64,000 nucleotides of DNA from an uncultured Hyphomicrobiales bacterium (GCA_943908365.1 CALTTH010000010.1:11693-75692), one strand, 5' to 3'. Counted from the first letter of the stretch, positions 1 through 7,912 are shown. Numbers and translations: made by a program. Notes: generated by a model not told the origin, from the letters alone.

Positions 1-1509
1 ATCGAAAGACCCATTATCGGCTCCGGCCTTCCGGCGTCCCCTGGCGCTGCATCCGGAGAGATTGTTTTTAGCGCTGAAGAAGCGGTTGCCGCGAAGGCGG
101 AAGGTCGCCGCGTCATACTGGTGCGCATGGAAACCAGCCCCGAAGATATTCATGGCATGCATGCGGCCGAGGGCATTCTCACCACCCGCGGTGGTATGAC
201 GAGCCATGCGGCGGTGGTTGCGCGCGGCATGGGCATTCCCTGCGTCACTGGCGCAGGCTCCATGCGCGTGGATTTGCGCAACGGCGTGCTGATCGGCATC
301 GGCTGCATGCTGCGCAAGGGCGACGTCATCACCATCGACGGATCGTCCGGCCGCGTGCTGAGGGGAGAAGTGCCGATGACGCAGCCGGAGCTTTCCGGCG
401 ATTTCGGCAAGCTGATGGAATGGGCCGATGGCGCGCGCCGCATGACGGTGCGCACCAATGCCGATACGCCAGCCGATGCGCGTGCAGCCCGCGCCTTTGG
501 TGCCGAAGGCATTGGCCTTTGCCGCACCGAGCACATGTTCTTCGAAGGAGAGCGCATTCATGTGATGCGCGAAATGATCCTTGCCGAGGATGAGGCGGGC
601 AGACGCTCCGCACTCGACCAGTTGCTCCCCATGCAGCGCGAGGATTTCACCGAGCTCTTCTCCATCATGCATGGCATGCCGGTGACGATCCGCCTGCTCG
701 ATCCACCGCTCCACGAGTTTTTGCCGAAGACCGATGGCGAGATCGTCGAAGTGGCTGCCGCCATGGGCATGCCGCAGACTCTGTTCCGACAGCGGCTCGA
801 TGCGCTGCATGAATTCAACCCAATGCTTGGCCACCGCGGTTGCCGCCTGGCGATCTCCTACCCTGAAATTGCCGAGATGCAGGCCCGTGCTATCTTCGAG
901 GCAGCAGTGGAAGCAGCCCGTCGGACGGGCGCGCCAGTCGTGCCGGAAATCATGGTGCCGCTTGTCAGCCTCCGCTCGGAATTGGATTATGTTCGTGGTG
1001 TGATCGACCGCGTTGCCGCGGAAGTTGCGGCCGAAACCGGCATGACGCTGGAATATCTGACGGGCACGATGATCGAGTTGCCACGCGCTGCTCTTCGCGC
1101 CCATGTCATCGCCGAGGCGGCTGAATTCTTCTCCTTCGGCACCAACGACTTGACGCAGACCACCTTCGGCATTTCGCGTGACGATGCGGCGCGCTTCATG
1201 AACACCTATCAGCGCAAGGGCATCATCGAGCGCGATCCCTTCGTCTCATTGGATTTCGACGGAGTAGGGGAGTTGATCCGCATTGCGGCGGAGCGCGGCA
1301 GGCAAACGCGCTCGGAGCTCAAGCTCGGCATCTGCGGCGAACATGGCGGCGATCCGACCTCCATCGATTTCTGCGAAAATGTCGGGCTGGATTACGTATC
1401 CTGCTCGCCCTTCCGCGTGCCGATCGCACGGCTGGCGGCTGCTCAGGCGACACTGTCCCAGGCGGAAAAACAACCGAATACCTTTCCGAAGAAAGTGGTG
1501 GCGCTTTAA
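1..1509 (+). CDS. ppdK: Pyruvate, phosphate dikinase, C-terminal part (5' end outside window)
   Basis: The reading frame is open from base 1, so only the last ~502 residues are present. PPDK interconverts pyruvate, ATP and Pi with PEP, AMP and PPi. The phosphohistidine swivel domain is visible with TRGGMTSHAAVVARG, whose histidine codon is at 205-207. The PEP/pyruvate-binding barrel follows, with GLCRTEHMFF, GHRGCRL, GTMIELPRAAL, FSFGTNDLTQTTFG and CGEHGGDP. The C-terminal YVSCSPFRVPIARLAAAQA carries the expected active-site cysteine. Nothing suggests damage. The neighbour on the right is convergent, only 8 bp away. Confidence 0.95.
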   Translation: MERPIIGSGLPASPGAASGEIVFSAEEAVAAKAEGRRVILVRMETSPEDIHGMHAAEGILTTRGGMTSHAAVVARGMGIPCVTGAGSMRVDLRNGVLIGIGCMLRKGDVITIDGSSGRVLRGEVPMTQPELSGDFGKLMEWADGARRMTVRTNADTPADARAARAFGAEGIGLCRTEHMFFEGERIHVMREMILAEDEAGRRSALDQLLPMQREDFTELFSIMHGMPVTIRLLDPPLHEFLPKTDGEIVEVAAAMGMPQTLFRQRLDALHEFNPMLGHRGCRLAISYPEIAEMQARAIFEAAVEAARRTGAPVVPEIMVPLVSLRSELDYVRGVIDRVAAEVAAETGMTLEYLTGTMIELPRAALRAHVIAEAAEFFSFGTNDLTQTTFGISRDDAARFMNTYQRKGIIERDPFVSLDFDGVGELIRIAAERGRQTRSELKLGICGEHGGDPTSIDFCENVGLDYVSCSPFRVPIARLAAAQATLSQAEKQPNTFPKKVVAL

Positions 1510-1517
1510 GCTCGGAG

Positions 1518-1787
1518 TTAGCGGTTTTCGACGATGACGCGCCGCTCGACGACAACGGGCGACCAGAACATGTCACGGTTGACCTGCGCCTGCCACGCAC
1601 GATTATCGGCGCGGCGGTCGAGATCAAGATCCAGGAGGCAGCGCGCCATCTGGTCGGTGTTCGGGCGGAAGCCATAGCCGCGGCAAGTGGCCTCGTCGCG
1701 CGCGCGGCGTTCTTCCGGTGTCAGCGTCTGGCAGGCGGTCAGCGCCAGCATGGCGGCAAGTGACCCAAGAACGATCGAAACACGCAT
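1518..1787 (-). CDS. Small lipoprotein of unknown function
   Basis: An 89-residue protein with a signal peptide ending in LALTAC, a lipobox that puts a lipidated cysteine near residue 19, so it should be anchored in an envelope membrane. The mature part is basic and contains ARDEATCRGYGF and ARCLLDLDLDRRADNR, a pattern common in small rhizobial lipoproteins; two further cysteines could pair. An in-frame ATG lies at 1793, but AGGAG sits only 2 nt before it and 8 nt before the ATG at 1787, so 1787 is chosen. The frame stays open far upstream without codon support. Function unknown. Confidence 0.75.
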   Translation of the reverse strand: MRVSIVLGSLAAMLALTACQTLTPEERRARDEATCRGYGFRPNTDQMARCLLDLDLDRRADNRAWQAQVNRDMFWSPVVVERRVIVENR

Positions 1788-2027
1788 AGTCATCACTCCT
1801 CTGGAAGCCCTGATCCCAGCTTGGCGTTTTCTTGCTCTGATACGCCCAATTGGTGATGTGTAAAAGTCCCGCTTTCGGGAAAGGTTGCGGTACCCGGTTA
1901 AGCAAAGCGGGTGGAGCGATTCCATTTCCCTCGAAAACGCTTTATGAAAAGCCGGTATCGGTGATTCAGGCAGACAAATCTCTCTGGGGCGCTTTTTGGT
2001 AATGCATGTGTATGCGGGTGCTGCTTC

Positions 2028-2948
2028 ATGACAGTGCGTTTCGTTAGACCCGTTTCCCATGCGGCGTATCTCTCCCGCTATCTCGGCCTTGCGGCGCTGC
2101 TGCTCTTTCTGATTGCGGCACCCTTGCACCGTTTCGGTCCGCTGACGACGCCGGACTTCGTCGCGCTGACCCTGATTTCCGCTGGCATTGCCGCGGTGTC
2201 CGTCGTGCTTGCCCTCATTGGTCTTCAGCGTCTCTGGTCTGTCGGCGCAAAGGGCGGGGTTTGGTCGCTTTACGCCTTGCTGCTTTCTGCCATTCCGCTT
2301 GGCGTGGTCGCCTATGGCGGCTTCCTCTATTGGCAGAATCCGAAAATCTATGATGTGACGACCGACGCGGCCGATGTTCCAAACTGGCTGTCGATCCCCT
2401 CGGCCAACCAGCAATGGCTGCCGCGCCCGGCGGCCGTCTCGAAGGCCGATCGCGATGCACAGCTGGAGGCCTATCCCGGCTTCCTCGGGCACCGCTACGA
2501 GGGTGCGATCGACCGGGTCTACACTGCCGCCCGGAAGGTTGCGAAAGCTCAGCACATCCGCATCTTGCATACCGACGGTCTGATCGGCGCCTTGCCGGAC
2601 GCGCAGCCGGGTGCCCCTAAGCAGGACGTCCAAGAAGGTGCAGCAGACACCCCCGTCGAAGACTTGCCTACCATCGTGCCTGTACCACTGGCGCGCCCGG
2701 CGGAAGCGCCGGCGCCGACCTTCTTCAATGGCAGCGGCACGGTCATGATGCAGGGAGATATGCGCACGCTGATCTGGGGCGCGCGTTTCGATGTGCTGAT
2801 CCGCCTGCGCGAAGATACGGAGACAACGCTGGTCGACGTGCGCGTTGCCTCTCGCTTCGGCCCGCATGATCTCGGGATGGGCAAGAAGATCGCCGACAGC
2901 TATCTCGATGCGCTGGATGCTGAAATGCAGGGTCTCAATGATAACTAA
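2028..2948 (+). CDS. DUF1499 membrane protein
   Basis: A 306-residue protein with three hydrophobic segments in the first ~110 residues (near residues 17-33, 46-67 and 80-100), followed by a soluble domain. The soluble part begins near VPNWLSIP and ends with a stretch on rare-variant-like signatures (LVDVRVASRFGPHDLGMG), which matches the DUF1499 family as I know it. A Pro/Ala-rich linker near residues 195-230 splits the domain. DUF1499 proteins have no assigned reaction. It is preceded by a ~230-bp gap that must hold divergent promoters for it and the lipoprotein gene. Confidence 0.8.
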   Translation: MTVRFVRPVSHAAYLSRYLGLAALLLFLIAAPLHRFGPLTTPDFVALTLISAGIAAVSVVLALIGLQRLWSVGAKGGVWSLYALLLSAIPLGVVAYGGFLYWQNPKIYDVTTDAADVPNWLSIPSANQQWLPRPAAVSKADRDAQLEAYPGFLGHRYEGAIDRVYTAARKVAKAQHIRILHTDGLIGALPDAQPGAPKQDVQEGAADTPVEDLPTIVPVPLARPAEAPAPTFFNGSGTVMMQGDMRTLIWGARFDVLIRLREDTETTLVDVRVASRFGPHDLGMGKKIADSYLDALDAEMQGLNDN

Positions 2949-2961
2949 AAGCGGGCCGCGC

Positions 2962-3411
2962 TTATAGGAAGCGCTCACGCTCTTCCGGCGTCGGTGCGCG
3001 GCACGTCTGCCGTCGCCCGGCAATCTTCATGCGGTTTCGAGCAACCACACGGTAGACGCCATCGCGAATGAAGCGTGGCACAAGGCGCATCGCCGTCGCT
3101 ATCATCCCCATCACGCCGCCGAGCAGTTCGACCACGCGTAGTACGCTCTCGGAATAGATGTGAGCGACGCCGGCTTCGATGAGCAGGCTCGTCTCGTAAT
3201 CATCCGTGCGGAGACCGTAATGGCGCATCAGCGCGGTGCCCAGCGGAGATTGCGCCGGCGTGAAGCGAAAAAGCCCATGCTTGTCGTGCCGAAGTACGAA
3301 ATCGACATCCCGAGAGCAGAACCCGCACTCACCATCGAAAATGATCAGCGGCTTGTCGTCGGGGAAGTGCGGAACGGAAGGGTCGTTGCGATAGCTATAG
3401 GCGGCGCTCAT
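2962..3411 (-). CDS. DCC-family thiol-disulfide oxidoreductase (DUF393)
   Basis: A 149-residue protein with the DxxC/DCC-type start IIFDGECGFCSRDVDFVLRHD near residues 22-42, giving a CxxC pair on a thioredoxin-like fold. The middle part FTPAQSPLGTALMRHYGL and the GVAHIYSESVLRVVELLG region match the usual DUF393 layout. Its ATG overlaps the stop of the upstream MBL hydrolase by ATGA (3408-3411), so the two are probably translationally coupled. Substrate unknown. Confidence 0.85.
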   Translation of the reverse strand: MSAAYSYRNDPSVPHFPDDKPLIIFDGECGFCSRDVDFVLRHDKHGLFRFTPAQSPLGTALMRHYGLRTDDYETSLLIEAGVAHIYSESVLRVVELLGGVMGMIATAMRLVPRFIRDGVYRVVARNRMKIAGRRQTCRAPTPEERERFL

Positions 3412-4328
3412 ACGACCCCCTGTCTCGGCAGATAGATACCGGTCAGCGACGGCGGACCATCCGTCTCAACCAGGCCTTTTTCAATCAGATCTTCGATATG
3501 GGCGAGAACGGAAAGCGCCGCTGCGCCATGCAGGCGTGGATCGGTGCTGCGGTAGATCACCTTGACCATCTCTGCAATCGTCTTGTCGCCTGCGTTGATC
3601 CTTGTCAGTACGGCCTTTTCCCGCATGCGGCGATGGGTGCGAAGCCCGCGCATGAAGGCTGCCGGATCGTTGACCGGGCCGCCATGGCCGGGCAGGAAGA
3701 GCCTGTCATCCCGTTCGAGCAACCTCTCGATCGATGCCATGTAGTCGCTCATCGCGCCATCCGGTGGTGCAACGATTGTCGTTGCCCAAGCCATCACGTG
3801 GTCGGCGGAAAAGACGATTCCATCGCGATCCAGCGCGAAGGCAGCATGATTGGCCGTGTGGCCCGGCGTGTGAAGCGCCGTCAGCGCCCAGCCATCGCCC
3901 GTCATCGTCTCATTGTCGCCAAGCGCCAGATCCGGCACGAAATCGCTATCGGCACTTTCCGCGAAAGGATTGCGCTCGCCTTCATGCAACGGGCGCGCCG
4001 CGCGATGCGGCCCTTCGGCCACGGTTACCGCGCCGGTGGCTGCTGCAAGCCGTTTCGCCAGCGGCGAGTGATCCCGATGCGTATGACTGACGAAAATATG
4101 CGTCACCTCGCGGCCGTCCAGCGCACGCATCAGCGCCTGAAAATGATCCTCATCCTCTGGACCCGGGTCGATGACCGCCACCGAATGACCGCCGACGATA
4201 TAGCTGTTGGTGCCGTGGAAGGTGAAGGCTGACGGATTGTTGACGGTCAGCCGCTGAACATTCTCCGCCACCTTCACCGCCGTGCCGTAGGCCGGTTGAA
4301 ATTCAAGATCGAATGCGGGATCTGCCAT
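3408..4328 (-). CDS. MBL-fold metallo-hydrolase (LACTB2-like)
   Basis: A 306-residue metallo-beta-lactamase-fold hydrolase. The metal-binding motif HTHRDHSP is near residue 82, with later metal ligands in HTPGHTANHAAF, FSADHVM and LPGHGGPV. The C-terminal segment (RTHRRMREKAVLTRIN to LIEKGLVET) looks like the small winged-helix tail of LACTB2-type nucleases/hydrolases. A GTG 18 nt upstream is in frame but has no ribosome-binding site, so the ATG at 4328 is preferred. It overlaps the downstream DCC gene by 4 bp. Natural substrate not inferable. Confidence 0.85.
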   Translation of the reverse strand: MADPAFDLEFQPAYGTAVKVAENVQRLTVNNPSAFTFHGTNSYIVGGHSVAVIDPGPEDEDHFQALMRALDGREVTHIFVSHTHRDHSPLAKRLAAATGAVTVAEGPHRAARPLHEGERNPFAESADSDFVPDLALGDNETMTGDGWALTALHTPGHTANHAAFALDRDGIVFSADHVMAWATTIVAPPDGAMSDYMASIERLLERDDRLFLPGHGGPVNDPAAFMRGLRTHRRMREKAVLTRINAGDKTIAEMVKVIYRSTDPRLHGAAALSVLAHIEDLIEKGLVETDGPPSLTGIYLPRQGVV

Positions 4329-4594
4329 GGTTCGAAAGCTCTTCACAATGCCCGGAAAGTGAAACGCGATCCGTCAAGGTCGCGACACACCTCACGCTGT
4401 TTTGTCGCGCATCGGCTCATCGCGAAACCGCTTAGGGTCCAATGCGTGTCATGTTGATGGTTCACGGCCTAACACGAAGATCGATCAGCACCCACAAGAA
4501 ATCTGGACCAGCCCAAACTTAATGATTGCCGCTGCCGCCATGCTTTGCTAATCAGGCGCCGTTCAGGCAGTGGCGTTTCGCCCACCTGCTTCGT

Positions 4595-4669
4595 TGGGGC
4601 GTCGCCAAGCGGTAAGGCACCGGTTTTTGGTACCGGCATTCCCAGGTTCGAATCCTGGCGCCCCAGCCA
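4595..4669 (+). tRNA. tRNA-Gln (anticodon TTG)
   Basis: The cloverleaf can be folded by hand: acceptor TGGGGCG pairs with CGCCCCA, discriminator G, encoded CCA. The anticodon stem CCGGT/ACCGG encloses TTTTGGT with anticodon TTG, and the T-loop is GGTTCGAATCC. The last 17 bases (4653-4669) are repeated exactly at 23046-23062, so this gene is the attachment site of the element on its right and stays intact. Confidence 0.97.
4653..4669 (+). repeat. attL core, 17-bp direct repeat
   Basis: TCCTGGCGCCCCAGCCA at the 3' end of tRNA-Gln; identical to 23046-23062. The bases on either side differ between the two copies, which sets the core length. Confidence 0.93.
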
Positions 4670-4723
4670 CGGCATACTTATTGTTGTTTTTCAATGACTT
4701 ACGAACTTTGGAAATTTCGAAAC

Positions 4724-4730
4724 CGGAACA
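4724..4730 (+). repeat. Possible integrase arm site, attL side
   Basis: CGGAACA within AACCGGAACACTT, 55 bp inside the attL core. The same sequence, nearly identical over 13 bases, recurs upstream of the integrase near attR in the same orientation. Interpreted as an arm-type integrase or excisionase site; inference only. Confidence 0.4.
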
Positions 4731-4771
4731 CTTTTCCGGTGCATATTTCCGTGCCATTTGGTCGAGCCGAA

Positions 4772-5320
4772 CTACCGCTTGCTTGGTTGTCGTTGTTCGT
4801 AGATTCGCTCGAAGTGCTTTTCCATCTTAAGGTCAAACGAAAATCTGTCTCGCAGAGCGAAAAGCTCGCAAAGCTGTTGCCCTGTAGCATCACGAATTAC
4901 TGCCTGATAGGCAGGTTGCTGCATCATCGCCGGTATCTCTAATCGCAGCCAGTCAAGCAAAAATGCTTTCGATTGGCCCGACACCCATCCGTGATTCACT
5001 ATCATTGAAGCCTGCTCCACGAGATGCACCATCTGGAAAGCATGGAATTCACTATCTGACATACCGTAAATTTTAGAGTTATGGGCTTTCTCACGCTCGG
5101 CTGCGAGTTGTCGGGTTATTTCGACGACGGTGGAGAGATTTCGCGCCTTAGACGATTGTAGAATAGCTATCGCCGCTCCGATCACAGCCAAAAATGAACC
5201 GAAAGCTCCAAGCGCTGTGATAAGATCAAGAACATTTATTTTTTCCGGTAGCAAACGCCACTCCGTCACAGAATGGCAGCCCGAAAGCACGCAGCCTACC
5301 TTCCTAACCTCTTCGATCAT
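4772..5320 (-). CDS. Single-pass membrane protein of unknown function, edge of element
   Basis: A 182-residue protein with one strong membrane segment near residues 31-54 (LDLITALGAFGSFLAVIGAA), then a helical cytoplasmic-looking domain of ~125 residues with TVVEITRQLAAEREKAHNSK and QQLCELFALRDRFSFDLKMEKHF. I do not recognise a family. Its start overlaps the stop of the 58-residue gene upstream by ATGA (5317-5320), making it the last gene of a three-gene unit next to attL. Base composition is visibly more AT-rich than in the late genes. Position at the edge far from the integrase is where cargo genes often lie. Confidence 0.75.
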   Translation of the reverse strand: MIEEVRKVGCVLSGCHSVTEWRLLPEKINVLDLITALGAFGSFLAVIGAAIAILQSSKARNLSTVVEITRQLAAEREKAHNSKIYGMSDSEFHAFQMVHLVEQASMIVNHGWVSGQSKAFLLDWLRLEIPAMMQQPAYQAVIRDATGQQLCELFALRDRFSFDLKMEKHFERIYEQRQPSKR

Positions 5321-5493
5321 TTCTTCTCAGACGATGGTTTGTCATTACTCTTTTTTTGGTCGTCAGTATTGTTCTGCAAGGTAGTTATAGGGCGGATGAG
5401 AGGCGTTTGAAGATATCCACCTTGGACTCTAGAGAAGCCGCCAGTTGGTAGGTGAAGGTCATCGAGCGGGTCAAAAGGAAAGCGCTTGATCAT
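5317..5493 (-). CDS. Small protein, 58 aa, related to its upstream neighbour
   Basis: A 58-residue frame starting at ATG 5493, 2 nt after the stop of the 53-aa gene and ending in an ATGA overlap with the membrane protein gene. It contains VQGGYLQTPLIRPITT followed by a charged, Ser/Lys-rich tail (DDQKKSNDKPSSEKK). The 53-aa neighbour has VQNGYLPTPTIST followed by a similar tail, so the two look like diverged duplicates. No family recognised. Confidence 0.6.
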   Translation of the reverse strand: MIKRFPFDPLDDLHLPTGGFSRVQGGYLQTPLIRPITTLQNNTDDQKKSNDKPSSEKK

Positions 5494-5495
5494 GC

Positions 5496-5657
5496 TTACT
5501 TCTTATCCCCCGACGTCTGATTTTGGGACTGTCCTTGCGCTGTAGATATAGTGGGGGTCGGTAGGTAGCCATTCTGAACTATAACCTTACCTTCCGTCGC
5601 AATCTGCGGCGTGCGCATAAAACCGTCCTGCGCAAAAGTTTTGCTTTTATCAGTCAT
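5496..5657 (-). CDS. Small protein, 53 aa, first gene of attL-edge unit
   Basis: A 53-residue frame from ATG 5657, preceded by GAGGA with 9 nt spacing. It starts MTDKSKTFAQDGFMRTPQ, has VIVQNGYLPTPTIST in the middle and a polar Gln/Ser-rich tail ending GDKK. The GYLxTP motif is shared with the next gene. No membrane segment or signal peptide. The unit of 53-aa, 58-aa and 182-aa genes has spacing of 2 bp and a 4-bp overlap, so one transcript is likely. Confidence 0.6.
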   Translation of the reverse strand: MTDKSKTFAQDGFMRTPQIATEGKVIVQNGYLPTPTISTAQGQSQNQTSGDKK

Positions 5658-5682
5658 AATTCCGTTTCCTCATCTGAAAGTT

Positions 5683-5713
5683 AAAGAAGTGGCCCGCGTG
5701 GGTCGCGGGCCAC
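5683..5713 (-). terminator. Rho-independent terminator
   Basis: On the minus strand GTGGCCCGCG pairs perfectly with CGCGGGCCAC around a 5-nt loop and is followed by TTCTTT. It lies 9 bp after the stop of the 45-aa gene and before the 53-aa gene, separating the two transcription units. Confidence 0.65.
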
Positions 5714-5721
5714 AACATTAT

Positions 5722-5859
5722 CTACTTACCCTTCTTTTCGTCTTGCGAAAGAACAGAAGCAGCAAGCCTTTTAGCTTCGCTAGTCGTTGCCTTTTTGGTT
5801 CCTGAAAGAACTTTTGAGGCTAATGTCGAAACCGGTGAGGACGATTGCTTTTTAACCAT
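5722..5859 (-). CDS. Small Ser/Lys/Ala-rich protein, 45 aa
   Basis: A 45-residue frame, MVKKQSSSPVSTLASKVLSG at the start and AAASVLSQ-like repeats further on (two ASKVLS / AASVLS elements). This resembles short basic proteins seen in many phages and plasmids with a VSxxAxxVL...AKxxAASxLSQ pattern; function unknown. ATGs occur at 5865 and 5859; GGAGG is 7 nt before the second, which is chosen. The stop of the upstream HTH gene lies in this start region. A hairpin terminator follows directly. Confidence 0.55.
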   Translation of the reverse strand: MVKKQSSSPVSTLASKVLSGTKKATTSEAKRLAASVLSQDEKKGK

Positions 5860-5861
5860 TA

Positions 5862-6044
5862 TCATGCCTCCGCAGCTGGTTGGACTTCGACAAACCGTCT
5901 ACCAGTTTTGATTTCGCTAACTCTGCCGGGATTTATACCGAACCTAGCTGCGATGTCGTGCTGCATCATACGCTGTATAAGAAGGCGTTTGATGCGTGCT
6001 GCCATTTCCGCCGTTACGCGCGGCGAGCGCTCTCTATGTGGCAT
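5862..6044 (-). CDS. Small helix-turn-helix protein
   Basis: A 60-residue protein beginning MPHRERSPRVTAEMAARIKR. The segment HDIAARFGINPGRVSEIKTG near residues 31-50 is a clear helix-turn-helix of the type found in short phage DNA-binding proteins. GGAG stands 7 nt before ATG 6044. Its last codons lie just before the second ATG of the 45-aa gene, so the two are coupled. It is the only obvious regulator-like protein in the element and may act as a repressor or activator; that role is inference. Confidence 0.65.
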   Translation of the reverse strand: MPHRERSPRVTAEMAARIKRLLIQRMMQHDIAARFGINPGRVSEIKTGRRFVEVQPAAEA

Positions 6045-6497
6045 AATATTTCTCCATATGCCTGCGCTCTGCCTTGCCCTAGTGACTCGGTATATGTAGG
6101 ATCGATCCGTTACGAGGATTCTACATCCGCTAGAACATCCGCACGGCAGAGCATTGCCAACGTGTGCGGCCACGCAAGAAACGACTGCCTTCTGTCCGGC
6201 AAGACAGCTAGGCGGTCGTTGTCCGCGAATCTAAATATCCGGAACACTAGAGATATTGATGTGACTTGATCTTCGTGTCGAGTCTTTTCCGTCAAATACA
6301 ACTACATTTAGAGATAAATTTTCGTAATCCACAGATTGGCTACAAGATGCTGTATATGCAGTAGATTTTTCGACGCTCTTGGTCTATAAGCCCGCCAACT
6401 CTTGCGGGATATTGCGATCTGTAGCGTTGCGGAGCCTTTATTCACGGGGAAATAGCTGAGCAGATTCTCCCCAATTGCAGAGAATCATCCGCCATAC
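6045..6497. other. Non-coding stretch in element
   Basis: About 450 bp without a supported gene. A 63-aa minus frame (6110-6301) has no ribosome-binding site or family look. An inverted repeat GATTCTC/GAGAATC (6463-6469 and 6480-6486) just after the 109-aa gene may be a weak terminator. The rest is AT-rich and could hold the promoter of the HTH gene. Confidence 0.5.
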
Positions 6498-6827
6498 CTA
6501 ATGTTTCCAGACCAAAATCATCGCGTTCACTATAGGCTGAATACGTCGCCGAGCCTCTGAAGGCTTAACACCCTCCAGCATGAGTTGATCGTAATCGGTC
6601 ATCAGATGCCTAAGCTCGCACTGCATGACGTGATCTACCGCTTCCGCGATTGTGACGCCCGTCCAGTTCTTCGGCTCTGTGCAGATGCAAGAGGCTAAAT
6701 AGACAACGGCAAACTCCGGGCATCGCGGATACTCATCCCGGATAAAATACTCCACCTCATACTGGTGGAACCACTGCTTGTATCGACGGCGCTGCCGTTC
6801 CCGGCGTTGTTCCCTTCGGCTCTTCAT
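6498..6827 (-). CDS. Hypothetical protein, 109 aa
   Basis: A 109-residue protein with a very basic start (MKSRREQRRERQRRRYKQW) and a mixed alpha domain containing DEYPRCPEFAVVYLASCI and ITIAEA-like helices (VTIAEAVDHVMQCELRHLM). No family recognised. Its ATG overlaps the stop of the 68-aa gene by ATGA (6824-6827), which supports both. The basic tail could bind nucleic acid. Confidence 0.6.
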   Translation of the reverse strand: MKSRREQRRERQRRRYKQWFHQYEVEYFIRDEYPRCPEFAVVYLASCICTEPKNWTGVTIAEAVDHVMQCELRHLMTDYDQLMLEGVKPSEARRRIQPIVNAMILVWKH

Positions 6828-7030
6828 GGTCCGCTTCGCCGCCTGTTCTCAATCACAACGGCGATCAAACCGGAGACATAATGCGACCACTCAAATATGT
6901 CGCGGTCGTTCAATTCCTCCCGCGTCATACGCCGGGCTTCATCGAGCGTTTCGCAAACGAGTGATCCGATTTTACCCCTCATGACATCGTCGGCTTCTCT
7001 GGCGGAAAGCCCTTCGTAGGCGTTCGACAT
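6824..7030 (-). CDS. Hypothetical protein, 68 aa
   Basis: A 68-residue acidic-to-neutral protein, MSNAYEGLSAREADDVMRGK at the start and EWSHYVSGLIAVVIENRRR near the end. AGGAG lies 5 nt before the ATG at 7030 (AGGAGCGACC then ATG). A terminator hairpin separates it from the 82-aa gene upstream, so it begins its own unit or is reached by read-through. Not recognised. Confidence 0.6.
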   Translation of the reverse strand: MSNAYEGLSAREADDVMRGKIGSLVCETLDEARRMTREELNDRDIFEWSHYVSGLIAVVIENRRRSGP

Positions 7031-7040
7031 GGTCGCTCCT

Positions 7041-7072
7041 GAAGAAAAAGGCCCGCCGGGATGGGCGGGCCT
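7041..7072 (-). terminator. Rho-independent terminator
   Basis: On the minus strand AGGCCCGCC pairs with GGCGGGCCT over 9 bp with a 6-nt loop and is followed by TTTTTCTTC. It lies 11 bp past the stop of the 82-aa gene. Confidence 0.8.
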
Positions 7073-7082
7073 GAACGCTGAT

Positions 7083-7331
7083 TCACTTGCGGCGAAAAGC
7101 TTTGATCTCGCCGAACGCCTGAGCGCTAAGCTCTCGCTGCATGTAGTCCTCCGTCAAAGCCTTGGCGTGCTCCCGGTCTACAAGTGCAGCGGGGATGAAG
7201 AACTCCTTATTTAGAAGTTCTGCAACTGTCGCTTCGGAGAACCCCCATTCTTCGTATTTCGCCTTTGCATCCCGGCGATGAATAAGGGTGGCGTAGTCTG
7301 CCGTGGCGCGGGCGTCGTCGTGATCAATCAT
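7083..7331 (-). CDS. Hypothetical protein, 82 aa
   Basis: An 82-residue, mostly helical, charged protein (MIDHDDARATADYATLIHRR at the start; VAELLNKEFFIPAALVDREH in the middle). No family recognised. The start codon overlaps the stop of the upstream gene as TAATG, and a terminator follows the stop, so it is the last gene of a unit with the 160-aa gene. Confidence 0.6.
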   Translation of the reverse strand: MIDHDDARATADYATLIHRRDAKAKYEEWGFSEATVAELLNKEFFIPAALVDREHAKALTEDYMQRELSAQAFGEIKAFRRK

Positions 7332-7813
7332 TATGCTGCTTCCCTCATTTCTACATACGGGCGACTATCAACCTCTACCGAAGCAAAGGCGTCGGGCCGG
7401 ATAATTCCAAGGTAAAGATACCAAGACCGTGACGATAACCTCGTTGCATCTCCTGCGTTTGCTAGGTCTAAGCTTCGCGCCTCGGTGCGCTTTCCGTGCC
7501 AGCGCATCCAATGCACCAGATTCCGGTCCTTCGAAGGGATTACAACCTTGATACGCACCCGGCCCTTGTTGGGCCAGTTCGTGAAGTCATCAGGCATCTC
7601 GCGCCCATAGCGTGACCTGTAGCAATGGCGCTCATGATCCGTAACGCGTTCGCCGAACGTGAGGCCATGACCGCGAGGTGAAAGGCTTGTAGTGAGCCAT
7701 ACCAAACCAAAGACTGCGACGCTCTCGCGATGAGTGTTCGGATTGCCGAGAGTCAGACCCTCGCGCATTATCGGAGCAAGTGAGTCTATGTCGGTGTGAT
7801 GATAAAGAATCAT
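7331..7813 (-). CDS. Hypothetical protein with a possible ADP-ribosyltransferase-like start
   Basis: A 160-residue protein starting MILYHHTDIDSLAPIMREGL. The pattern LYHHT followed by an amphipathic helix, Gly-Leu and then VWLTTS near residue 38 is reminiscent of the small ADP-ribosyltransferase / RNA 2'-phosphotransferase-like folds often found in toxins and phage proteins, but no full catalytic set can be read. The start at 7813 is preferred over 7855 because GAAGGGA precedes it and conservation-like content begins there. It is translationally coupled to the 82-aa gene, which could be a partner. Confidence 0.55.
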   Translation of the reverse strand: MILYHHTDIDSLAPIMREGLTLGNPNTHRESVAVFGLVWLTTSLSPRGHGLTFGERVTDHERHCYRSRYGREMPDDFTNWPNKGRVRIKVVIPSKDRNLVHWMRWHGKRTEARSLDLANAGDATRLSSRSWYLYLGIIRPDAFASVEVDSRPYVEMREAA

Positions 7814-7912
7814 GGGATCGTCCCTTCTGTGATAACGGGACTTCCCATTAGTCACATCTTTCGTAGGAAATCAAAAGGCTTTCATAGGGTATTGATAACC
7901 CCTCGATTTCAT

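Noticed and set aside
1788..3023. Upstream extension of the lipoprotein frame to 501 codons
   Set aside because: Runs antisense through the DUF1499 gene; the signal peptide and ribosome-binding site mark the real start at 1787.
6110..6301. 63-codon minus frame
   Set aside because: No ribosome-binding site, overlapping no unit, composition not protein-like.
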